Origin: Ectocarpus siliculosus
Taxonomy: Eukaryota; Sar; Phaeophyceae; Ectocarpales; Ectocarpaceae
Reading direction: 5' to 3'
DNA: 11,038 nt
Assembly: GCA_000310025.1 (NCBI GenBank)
Contig: FN648803.1
Span: 1 to 11,038 of the forward strand
Of this stretch, positions 1-8,600 are shown one piece after another. Position 1 is the stretch's first letter; every line of letters begins with the position of its first letter. The translations under genes and the position numbers were made by a program. The notes beneath the pieces were generated by a model that was given only the letters and a program-made list of their open reading frames with translations, was not told the origin of the DNA and searched no databases.

Positions 1-422
1 TATTCAATTCGGAGCAGTGAACATAGGTAGATCACTGCTGACATATTGACATATTACTCATGTGTTGCTGCAATTTGAAAAACAATGCTAGAGACGCTAG
101 AGCGGGGAACAAGAACATCTTTTCTCGCATGCTGGTAAGGACATGCGCATGCTCTGTGCCCACCGCTAAAACTACCACACCTCTCCCATTCAGCGCATGC
201 ACTTCGTTGCATATTAAAAGGCTGTAGTGCTCGAAGCTCTTGAGTTGCTGCCATGTCAACAAGACTACCCAGCAATGTTTTTTTTTTCTGATGCTTGTAC
301 AGAGTTTCCTGTATAAATGCATTAAAGCAGCCCACTGCGGTAACCCAACTATTTAGACAACTTTTTCGACCACACGGTTTACTTTCCGTCCCCTTCTTCG
401 GGACCTCTGACATCTGGATCAG
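1..422. other. Spacer at window start, no supported gene
   Basis: No convincing coding sequence is seen. A minus-strand open frame covers about 54-455, but it begins at a TTG, has no recognisable motif and resembles no family I know. The stretch has several GCATGC motifs and a nine-T run near 279-287. It could contain upstream exons or an intron of the transposon-type reading frame that starts near 423, but nothing here can be joined to it with confidence. Confidence 0.4.
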
Positions 423-1352
423 GCCAAGGAGGAGTTCATCGCGATTGGACTTCAACCCGCCAACCAGTGCGCAAAGAAGAGGGCAGGTACGAGGACGTGG
501 ACACTTGCGTGTTAGGTGTTGAGGCTAGTCGTTTTGTTGGTCCAATAATCTAAGGACTACCAATCTACCGGGCTGTGTACGTTTTTCCACGATGTGTCAA
601 TGTTGGTGCCGGTATCAGGCCGGTATGGTACATGTCGTTCGTTACCTCCAGGCCGGCTCAAAATGATCAAACCTTAGTCAAAACGTTTTCATGAGCCAAC
701 ACATGGCATGCCGTTTTTTTGTACGTCATCTCTGTTCGTCCTCACAGAACTGGCTGTGCGCTCAGGAGCATGCTTCGGGTCGGCGGTGCAGCGTACGAAA
801 GCCCTTCAGATTCAGGTGGCTCAACATCAACCGGGGAAAAGCGCTGACACCAATGGCATCGTGGAAGAGTATGGCCTTCCGTTCGACATCCAACCGCTGC
901 AGGAGGACCCCACGGCGACAGTGCGCAGAACGCACCCCTTGGGGAGCAATGCCGGGCCTTACTACGGGCCTGACGCCCTGCACGACTGCAACCACGGGGA
1001 TGACTGCCGCCAAAAGTACGGTGGGATAGACTCATGCGCCCAGCTCTCGGGGGTCAACCTCAACGCGCACGAGCAGAACCATGCGAAGAAGAAAAAGTTT
1101 CTGCACATGTTGAATGTCATGAAATTTGACCGCTTTGCGTTCATGGTAACTCTGATCAACGAGACCGAGAATGAGGCAATAAACCGCAAATCGGTGGCAA
1201 ACATGGTCAAGCGTGTTCGAGGCCATGGCTCGGAACGAGTAGAGATTTGCCAGGCTCAGGTTTGGTTCTGCGGCAGATGCTTCTGCCAGAAGTCTCTAAT
1301 GCGATCATTCGACCAGTTCGGCCGGGTCCGGCTGACCTTTGTTAAGCCATAG
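423..1352 (+). CDS. Fragment of a transposon-type protein (possibly KDZ-like transposase C-terminus), partial
   Basis: The main open frame runs to a TAA-type stop at 1350-1352. It can be read from an ATG at 708, or from an acceptor after CTCACAG at 747. A candidate small upstream exon at 423-486 lies between ATCAG and GCAG|GTACG. It ends in phase 1, and joining it to 748 restores one codon (G|AA). The C-terminal half has a spaced pattern: H-x3-H-x3-C, then GVN, then HEQ, a Lys-rich stretch, an MLNVM-F-RFAFM segment and NE...NR. This recalls the C-terminal part of KDZ-type and similar CxC/HEQ transposases, where N-x-E-Q is followed by K...MNR..F.F and a leucine-rich helix. That assignment is pattern memory, not a verified match. 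No DDE catalytic core is visible, so this is a fragment or decayed copy. It could also be the last exons of a host gene that begins left of the window. Confidence 0.4.
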
Positions 1353-2028
1353 CCATACTTTTGGGGGGGCTCGGATGTTGTTGTACAATGTCTCGGATGC
1401 TTTGTGGTACGGTGTCCGCTTGAGCTGAACCGCTTGCGCCATTACGTCATTTCGCCCGGTTCGCAGTGGTGGGTAGAGTTCATTTTTTTTGTAGTCTTTC
1501 GGTTGATGGTGTGTCGAGGCTGGTGGTAGGAATATACAGCTCCGCGTTTTGGGGGATAGATACGTTTGGTTTTTCTTGAGGGGAATTCATTTGGTTTCGC
1601 TACACGATAGGGTTGCTTCAAGAACTATTTCCGAGCCCACCGACGTTCCGTTTGTCAGCCTTTCACAGCACTTCCAGTACTATCGACTGCTCGCTGTTTT
1701 TTGTGTTTCCAAGAGCGCGATGTATCTTTTGCCTTCGAGCCTTGGCTTGAAAGATGCGTATCCAAGGACAACCAGACCTGTTCCCAAATGTGAAAGTAAC
1801 GAATTGTCGAAGAACCGTTTTTGATCCTATATCGAAAACAAGGCAGACCTACCTACCATTGGGTTCGGCTCATTGCGTTCCATCCGGATGAGGGTAGAAA
1901 TTATTTTGTGTTCTGTCCAAGAAAGTTGTCTGGTGCCCACTTGCCCACTTGGCAATAATTTTTAGGTTGCGTTTTGGCATTCAATACCATTTCGTCCTGG
2001 ACTTGTGGTACGTACATGCCGTTTCGAG
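1353..2028. other. Spacer, no gene seen
   Basis: This stretch has T-rich runs and a G-run near 1365-1371. Only short open frames occur, such as 1549-1824, with no domain-like sequence. It may include the 3' UTR of the fragment that ends at 1352. No RNA gene or repeat is recognised. Confidence 0.45.
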
Positions 2029-2039
2029 ATACCGTAATG

Positions 2040-2123
2040 GTCGGAGAGATGGCACCGGGTGCGATCGTTTTTTTAAATGTTCTTCCTTGAGTTTTTATCG
2101 CGCCCCGGTGCCATGTCTCCGAC
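2040..2123. repeat. Inverted pair of the 18-bp unit, potential hairpin
   Basis: The unit at 2040-2057 (minus sense) and the unit at 2106-2123 (plus sense) are near-perfect reverse complements separated by about 48 bases. The pair lies at the left end of the 2029-2817 element, so a foldback structure with a stem of about 18 bp is possible. Confidence 0.6.
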
Positions 2124-2752
2124 CCCGGTTGCGATTAGATCTTTTTGATTACATTTTCAAGGTAGCCCGGTGCGATCTCTCCGACCGGTGCGATCTCCGA
2201 TGAAATACACACAGGTGTTGTATGAGTGGGAGCATACCGGTAACGGCAACGTAGGCTGGTACGTAACAGCTTTCCATACAGCGAGTGGTGTCGTGTTTGA
2301 TGCGAGTTTGGCTATAGAGTGACGACAAGAAAGGATGTCGTTTCCATCTGAGGTACTGGTACATACGGCATCAGTTGTCTTCCGCTTTCGTTTCGGTGTT
2401 TCTCTACGGATACCAGTACGTACGAAGCAACAATAGCTTCGTGTTTTGTAAGGTGGGGTAGGATGTGGCTTGTACGTTGTGTGTCTGGTTGAGAGTATAC
2501 GGTTGGCAACTTCCATACCAATTCAAATATGAAATCAACTGGCATCCCGTGTGAACCGCGACCATGCATACGTACATGCAGGGGTGGCGCTCCGCTGACA
2601 CCATCCCCACATGTATAAGGAACACACATGTACCTCACTCCGGCAGCTGAAAATGAGCTCAATCTTGGGTTTGGCGGTCGGTGTGCGATCTCACTGACCC
2701 CGGTGCGTAAATGGATGTAAATCGGGCCGTTCTCGTATTTTTTTGAGCAACC

Positions 2753-2806
2753 CCGTGCCATCTCCCCGACCGGTGCCACCTCTCAGACCGGTCCTATCTC
2801 TCCGAC
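2753..2806 (+). repeat. Three tandem 18-bp subterminal units
   Basis: Three adjacent units of exactly 18 bp share the pattern CNGTNCNANCTCNNNGAC. They sit just inside the right terminal inverted repeat of the 2029-2817 element. The same unit occurs inverted at its left end and as a tandem pair at 2168-2200. Clustered subterminal repeats of this kind are commonly transposase binding sites. Confidence 0.7.
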
Positions 2807-2814
2807 TATTACGG

Positions 2815-2827
2815 TATATATATATTA
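2815..2827 (+). promoter_or_regulatory. AT-rich TATATATATATTA tract, possible TATA element
   Basis: The run begins at the right edge of the 2029-2817 element and lies about 75 bases before the ATG at 2900. It could act as a TATA-type promoter for the possible leader exon at 2900-2965, with the transposon end supplying part of it. There is no independent support such as an initiator or transcript evidence. Confidence 0.2.
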
Positions 2828-2899
2828 AAGCTATGTTGTTTTCTTTCCGCGTTCACCCCTTCTAAACCAAAGCCTAACAAGCAGGCTATCGGCGAGACT

Positions 2900-2965
2900 A
2901 TGTCGGCTCCTCTCTCCCCTCCTGCAACTCCCCCTTCAACCAACTTCCCCTTCAACCTACATGAA
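2900..2965 (+). CDS. Possible short 5' leader exon (22 codons), donor at GAA|GTAAGT
   Basis: An ATG at 2900 opens a frame rich in Ser, Pro and Thr (MSAPLSPPATPPSTN...), which stays open to a stop at 3026-3028 (about 42 codons unspliced). It contains two strong GTAAGT donors, at 2966 and 2978, both phase 0. The acceptor at TTTACACAG (ending at 4302) would join it, also in phase 0, to the open frame that continues into exon 1 of the CABLES-like gene. That would extend the N-terminus by 22 + 14 residues ahead of the ATG at 4345. The implied intron of about 1337 bp would contain MITE copy A. The alternative is a chance frame or the remnant of another gene. I prefer the ATG at 4345 as the simpler start. 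Confidence 0.25.
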
Positions 2966-3197
2966 GTAAGTCTACAAGTAAGTATGCTTAAACAACGTGG
3001 CGACGACTCGCTCAAACCTGGTGTATAATACACTCGTATAATATCTCCTCAATATACCCTGCGCAAAAACTTTGGGGTTTTCTCGATAGTTCGACATGGG
3101 AAGGTGTTGAATCTAGTATCTGCCATTTGCAACCTACATGGGAGCAGATCATCTGCGATGTTGCCTGTAAATGCAGCAGCCTACCCGCCTGGACCGT

Positions 3198-3405
3198 ACC
3201 GTAGGTGACACTAGATACCATACCCTGGACCGATTTTCAAACATCACTTACTCCACGAAGAGAATGCGTGCATGAAACGACTGTTTCAGAAGGCTCTTGA
3301 CAGAGCGGCTTCAACGCCGCCGTTTCCGGCGCTACCACGCTTCTGCTGTGAAAGAATGGAGCTTGGAAAATCGGTCGAGGGTGTGTGATATCTTGTGTCA
3401 TACCT
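3198..3405 (-). mobile_element. MITE family copy A (about 208 bp)
   Basis: The left end (ACCGTAGGTGACAC...GGACCGATTTTCAAA) and the right end (GGAAAATCGGTC...TTGTGTCATACC) are imperfect inverted repeats about 38 bases long. The reverse complement of the whole segment aligns along its length with copy B at 5665-5874. Shared inner blocks include AGCGCCG, GTTGAAGCCG and CGTTTCAT. A second copy of equal size supports a real transposon family over a chance hairpin. There is no coding capacity. Confidence 0.75.
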
Positions 3406-4344
3406 TGTTTATAGGTCTAGCCTGAGCCGGAAATGGGTAGGACTTCGACGCCTTATAGGGTGGCTGGGGGGGATTGGGGGAAACATGCTTCTTCAGACGT
3501 CGTATGGGTTGTTGTGCAGTGTTGTGCCTGGTTGGACGTTGGCAAGCTATCAATCTGGAAGCAGATGGCAGCGGCAGATCTGGATGCTGATGCGCCTACC
3601 TCTAGCGTTGCGGGGCAATCGGTTGTTTCTTTCGTGTACAGCACAGAAAGCGGTTCCGGTCATCTCGAAGCTGTGCAAAGTAGGCCTAGACCTACAGCAC
3701 CTAGACTCAGCTAGATATTCCACTCGCTCTTCGTACAGCAGCAGTACATGCCCTACCGAACGGCCGGCAGCCCGGTAGCGCGCACATACAAATCGGTGCC
3801 CCCGACAACAGTCTACATTGTAGACTAATTGATTGTGCTTTCGGCGGTCCTGACATGTTTTTCTAGCAGCATTCTTCTCCTCCCCTACACACCATGAGTC
3901 CCCTGTGCGCGCAGGAACATACTCCACAGAACATACGAGCAGGCGGGCTCTGCAAGCCTGCACAGCTCGGGCTTCAGTATGCAAGCTAGCAGAGCTGAGC
4001 TAGCCGAGTACCACCTCCAAACCGTCAAGAACCGCGTGCGCGCGCGCCCAAAAAGCACGGCATGCTTTCCGAACCTTCCGGAAACCCTACCCCCGAACCC
4101 CCTAAAGATCCTTTCGCACGATTGGTAATCCGACCTCGGGGGTAGAGCATTATAATAGTCTACAATCGGCTGATACACGCTGGGGGCTGTCCTCTCGTAC
4201 GTTACTTACATGTAGTCAAACTGCGTTGAGAGCGCCTGCTGCCAGATTTTCTTGCATCAAGGCCTCGAGCGGCGCTCTTCCCCGTGTGTGCCGTTTACAC
4301 AGGAGGAGGTACACATCGCGGCAGCAGGACCCACCTCTAAAACG
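3406..4344 (+). promoter_or_regulatory. Upstream region of the CABLES-like gene
   Basis: No convincing gene lies here; the 127-codon open frame near 3395-3778 has no family-like features. A TATAAT-type AT-rich site at 4149-4157 lies about 190 bases before the ATG at 4345. GTCTACATTGTAGAC at 3811-3825 is a perfect palindrome about an odd centre, and TAGTCTACAAT near 4156-4166 repeats one arm in inverted orientation to the other. The region probably holds the promoter and 5' UTR, or the last part of a long first intron if the leader exon at 2900 is real. Confidence 0.35.
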
Positions 4345-5625
4345 ATGAGCACGGTGGATGCCGCAGCTTCTGCTGGCGACGAGACAAGAGGTGAAGCAAA
4401 GCCAGAGGACAAGAACGCCAACATCAACGCGACAACGGAGGAAGCTGGCGGAGGAGATGAACAACAAGTCGGTGGAGTGCGCCCGCCAGCCGCAGTTGCT
4501 GTCTCTGCCGCTAAGGAAGCTTCACAGGAGCTCATCGTCGACGAAGACCATAAGCGCAAAGATGCCGCCGCCGAGGCCGGTCGCCAGCCAAGTGCGACGT
4601 TCTCGGACGCAAAGAGCGTAGGCAACAGCAGTAGCAGTCCCATGTTGGCATCGCCGCCGCCGTCGCACTGCATAGGAGCACCACTGCCATCACTATCACT
4701 ATCATCACCCCCCCGCAGAAATGAAGCGGCGAGCCCGGTGGCGGCGACTGCGTCCGCCGCAGCCGCAGCAGAAGCAGCAGCGGCCACGCTATTGAAGCAA
4801 CACCAAGAGCAGCGGGCGCCGGGGCTGATGCCGGCGAACAAACGCCGGCTCCGCATCTACCCGACGGGGAGAAACCGCAACAGCAAGTGGGTCACGCGGG
4901 AGATTGCCGCTCTCGACTTTCTCACGGGTCTTAAGATGCGCAACGAGGCCGCGATCCTTGCTCAAGGGACAAGCGGCGGCGGCGGCGGTGGCGACTTTGG
5001 CGTATCGGCCGACGATGAGAGCTCTCCCTCTCTGCTCGATAGCGGCAGTGGAGTTGGCACGTCGAGGGACAGCAGCCGCCGTGGTGGTGGTGGCTGGGGC
5101 TGGGACATGCAGAAAGAGAAAAGCAGCGACGACGACAACAACAACAACGACGAAGCGGCGGCCGAGGTGGCACGCGGCGCCTATCCAGCGGCCGAGGGCA
5201 GAGGGGGGACAACAGGGGCTGGTGGAGAGGCGAAAGAAGACAAAGACATCGAGGGACGCCGCAGCACCCCGACGGGCGGCGGAGTTACCTTCGCCGACAA
5301 CGAGAACAAAAACAACAGCGATGATAGCGACTCGGACAACGGGTGGCTGGACCAACCCTTACCGTCTACCGGTCGAGGTGGAGCCAGCAGCGGCCACGTG
5401 TCAGCCCGCCGCTTGAGGGGTGCAACTACCGGCCATGGGGGGATGGGGGCCTCTGCTGGGATCGGAGGGGGCGGAGCCAGGGTGTCTGGTGCCGGGTTTC
5501 GGAGGCTGAGAGGGCGTGAGGCGGCGCACGTCCGTCTCCCGGCGAACTTCCGGCACAGCATGCAGGTCCTTCCTGGTCACAGCGCTGCGGTCGTGCGCCA
5601 ATGGGAGCAAGGCCTCACGCGGCAG
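4345..5625 (+). other. Exon 1 (residues 1-427): low-complexity N-terminal region
   Basis: This exon is rich in Ala, Ser, Gly and Glu. It has a poly-Ala/Glu stretch near residue 140, a Gly run near 211-216, and acidic Asp/Asn runs near 259-270 and 325-335. One island of ordinary composition, residues about 165-205 (RIYPTGRNRNSKW then AALDFL), resembles the short N-terminal conserved block of CABLES. The donor is CAG|GTGCTG, phase 0. A second phase-0 GT at 5566 is possible. The frame would stop 12 bases after the donor if unspliced. Large antisense open frames opposite this exon result from its biased composition. Confidence 0.7.
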
Positions 5626-8600
5626 GTGCTGGGGTGATGTTGTTGAGACACGTATATGTATACACCGTAGATGCCACAACCCCTCGAGTGATTTTCAAAG
5701 CTCGATTTCTCAACAGCAGAGAAACTGGCAGCGCCGAAAATGGCCGTGTTGAAGCCGTCTCTCGACAGGTTCCGAAACCTATCGTTTCATTCATGTACAA
5801 TATCGTCTTCGTCGCGGAGGGTTCGGGCTTTGAAAATCGGTCTACGGTGCGTGATGTCTTGTGTCACCTACGGTCCTGTAGTGACATCGAGGCCCAGCCG
5901 GACTTGGCGAACGGGCCACAATTGGATTCAGCCGAGGGTTCACACGAGAGGACAACCGGAGCTTTTTGTGCGTACTTTTTGGCGTACCGCCGCTTCAATC
6001 GCAGGAGCGAGGATTTGAGGCCTGACGGCAGGCGACAGGAAATAAAACATGAAATGATTCCCCCCATCGGACCCACAGGGCCCACAACTTTGTTGAAAGC
6101 CGAGCGGTACCGCCTTGCGTACACCGGACGGCAACGGCCACAACTACGCCTGATTCTTAGGGTTAAGGAGAGGCTTCACGATCTTTTTCTTGCCTCTTCC
6201 ATTCTTGCCTCTTGAATCCGTGCCCAAATCAAACCAGGATCGCTTGTTGGAAGGGCGGCTCTTTTTCTCATGCTCGAAGGGGTACCCCCTCATGGTGTCC
6301 TCGGTGATCCACTACAAGCCCCAGGAGGAGCAGGCCAAGAGAGCCAGGCAGAAACGGATCGACGAGCGAGGGGCAGAGGCTTTCCAAATTCCGAAAAGGT
6401 GGCAACCTCACCCCGTCTCCCCCCACGCCCCGCTCAGAACACATGATTTGATCAAACCGCCGTCAGAACGAATAGAAGTGAGAACAGTGAAAGAGCTTTT
6501 TTTGTTTTTTCTCGAGGGATTCCTGACCCTTCAAGGTCCCGATGCTCTTCGTGTTGCAGAGATTGGCGAGGCTTCAGCTACGCGCATCTGTTGCCGGCTA
6601 GCACCGGCGCGCCTGGCGGGGACAGCAGTGTCGGCAGTACCGCAGGCGGCGCTACTGCAGCCATCCTCGGAGGTGGTGGAGGCGGCGTCGAAAGCGAAGG
6701 AGAAGGCACCATAGGCGGGGGTAGTGTTAGCGGGGCGGGGGGGATCGGGGACGGAGGAGACGGAGCGGGGAGCGAAAAGATGCCCTATAAGGCAGGATTC
6801 CTGGACGACCCGGCGTTAAAGGTCGGCAGGCACCGACACATGACGAAGGGTGACCGAAACACCGGTCCCGTGGTAAGTCTTGCAGGTCTCATCTTCGTTC
6901 TTTTTTGTTTTTCGTCATCCCATGTTTTCTGGACAACGGTCTTTCCGCTGTTCGGTAGGCTTGCTGGACGCACCAGTCGGGGCCACACAAAAGGAAGACA
7001 ACACAGGAGTTTGTTTTCTCCGCGTTCCTTCTGCGGTGCTTGGCTTAATTGTCATCGAGAGGAGGATTCGGCCGTTCCTTTCCCTCGTCCACCGGGAAGT
7101 CGAATTTCTTCGCACACGCGGATTTGTGTCATTCCACGCACTTGTTAGGGCATGTTTTGAGAGAAACGAAACTGTCTTGTGGCTGCACCGAGATTCGAGC
7201 CCCCGTCTTACACGCCAGACGTTGCGACGTTACCTACCTAACCACCTCAGCCGGTGGATGGGCTTAGAAAACTAGGCTGAAGCCTAGCCCATTGCCATTG
7301 TTGGTGGAAAGGCGTGTGTATGGTTGGGAGTCGCCCCGAAGTATTCTCGGTCACCGGGGGGAAGAAATACCTCATTCTGTCTCCATCTTGAGACCTTCAG
7401 GGTGCCCGAGGGTGTGTGTTGCTACTCTCATGGTGAAACAGAGCGTGCTCACCTGCCTGCTGCGGCAGTGGGTTTGGCTTTTTCCACGAACCATCCAGAT
7501 AATTGTTCATAACAGAGAGTTTAGCTTGGTGTCGTGTTTTTCGCGCATTTTCGCCGCGGCCCTTCGTGCCCTCTAGGTGAGCTCAGTTCTGCTGTTCGTG
7601 AAGCCTCGGGTTCTGAAGGACGAGCTCAACGCTCGTTTCCGGGAGGAGCACCCTCTGCTCCCACCGTCCCTCACGCTCAGCAAGATTCGCTCCGTCAAGA
7701 GGCAGGCTCTGCTCGGTTGCTACCGGGCGGTAAGCTGCAGCTATGAACATAGCGTTAGGGTTAGGATTACGAAGAGGGTTTCGAAGCTAGCGGTGTTCAC
7801 TACCGAGAAATGTTTGCGAAGGTTTGAAGGCGGCAATCTCGCCTCACCCCGGTATCCAGTACCGAAGTCGGAATAACGGTTGCAGTCGTGTCTCCGATAT
7901 AAGAGTGTGACAAAGACCCTAGACCCTCTTATATCCGAACCCCCTCTTACACCGAAATAAAGAGGGTACCCAGCTATTCTAGAGTAGGTCGAGTCCGTGA
8001 CAACCGATTTCTACCCTCTTCTCCCGGAGCCCCCTCTTACAAGACACCCCTTGTATCGGAGCCACGACTGTATGCGAAATCCCGCTTTTGCTTCCCTTCT
8101 CTGCGCGCTGGCGCGCCTGCGGCAGGGCATGGAGGTTTCCACCGTGGCTTTGGCCAGCATCTACTTCGAGAGGCTCTGCCTCGCCGGGGTGGTGACCAAG
8201 CCCAACCGACGCCTGGCGATGGCGGCGTGCCTGGCGATAGCCTACAAGTTTAACGAGGCCGTGTTGGAGGGGGTGAGCAAGCTACCGGCGCTGTGGGCCT
8301 TCATCGATCAAGAGTGGCAGGTGCGCGGTGTACGCTCCAAGCCGTCTGCGTAGGTCGGGCTGATCGATACCGTCGTTGTTGAGCGTTCCATATCCCAGTT
8401 TGGACCACGGCATGGACGAAGTGAGACGAGCGTGCCGGCCCTACGGGCTTCGGCAGAGTAGCGATAGTATATATGTGTTCCCCGCCCTATAGAAATGATT
8501 GTTTGATGATCAAGAGTAGGCTTGTGCATTAGCAACTGTACTGGTATCCGTGTTTGTGCCCCCTGGTTTTGCATGCATACGTTTCCTTTGCAATGTTCCA

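Larger units (their letters stand above)
2029..2817. mobile_element. 789-bp MITE-like element with terminal inverted repeats and 18-bp subterminal units
   Basis: The left end reads ATACCGTAATGGTCGGAGAG from 2029. The right end at 2798-2817 is its reverse complement with one mismatch, giving roughly 20-bp terminal inverted repeats. If the outermost TA on each side is a target duplication, the inverted repeat starts CCGTAAT, which would fit a Tc1/mariner-like origin (inference). Inside, an 18-bp unit close to CGGTGCCATCTCTCCGAC recurs. It is inverted at 2040-2057 and direct at 2106-2123, 2168-2185 and 2186-2200 (shortened). Degenerate copies lie near 2679-2698, and three copies run back to back at 2753-2770, 2771-2788 and 2789-2806. 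The element encodes no transposase; the 155-codon minus-strand open frame inside it partly translates the repeats. It is most likely a non-autonomous DNA transposon. Confidence 0.75.

Noticed and set aside
54-455. A 133-codon minus-strand open frame near the window start
   Set aside because: It begins at TTG rather than ATG, shows no family motif, and overlaps the possible plus-strand exon at 423-486.
2312-2779. A 155-codon minus-strand open frame inside the 2029-2817 element
   Set aside because: It partly translates the 18-bp units, has no recognisable domain and fits a chance frame within a non-autonomous element.
3395-3778. A 127-codon plus-strand open frame upstream of the main gene
   Set aside because: It has no conserved motif, overlaps the end of MITE copy A, and its composition is not like that of the exons.
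4257-5561. Long minus-strand open frames (up to 199 codons) opposite exon 1
   Set aside because: They are Ala/Ser/Val/Pro-rich mirror translations of GC-biased repeats. The plus strand carries the CABLES-like blocks and consistent splice phases.
6478-6483. GTGAGA as the exon 2 donor
   Set aside because: It is a better donor by consensus, but phase 0; no phase-0 acceptor before 6602 enters the exon 3 frame, whereas 6398|6560 joins in phase 2.
7755-7765. Interstitial telomere repeat
   Set aside because: Fewer than two units are present; that length occurs by chance.
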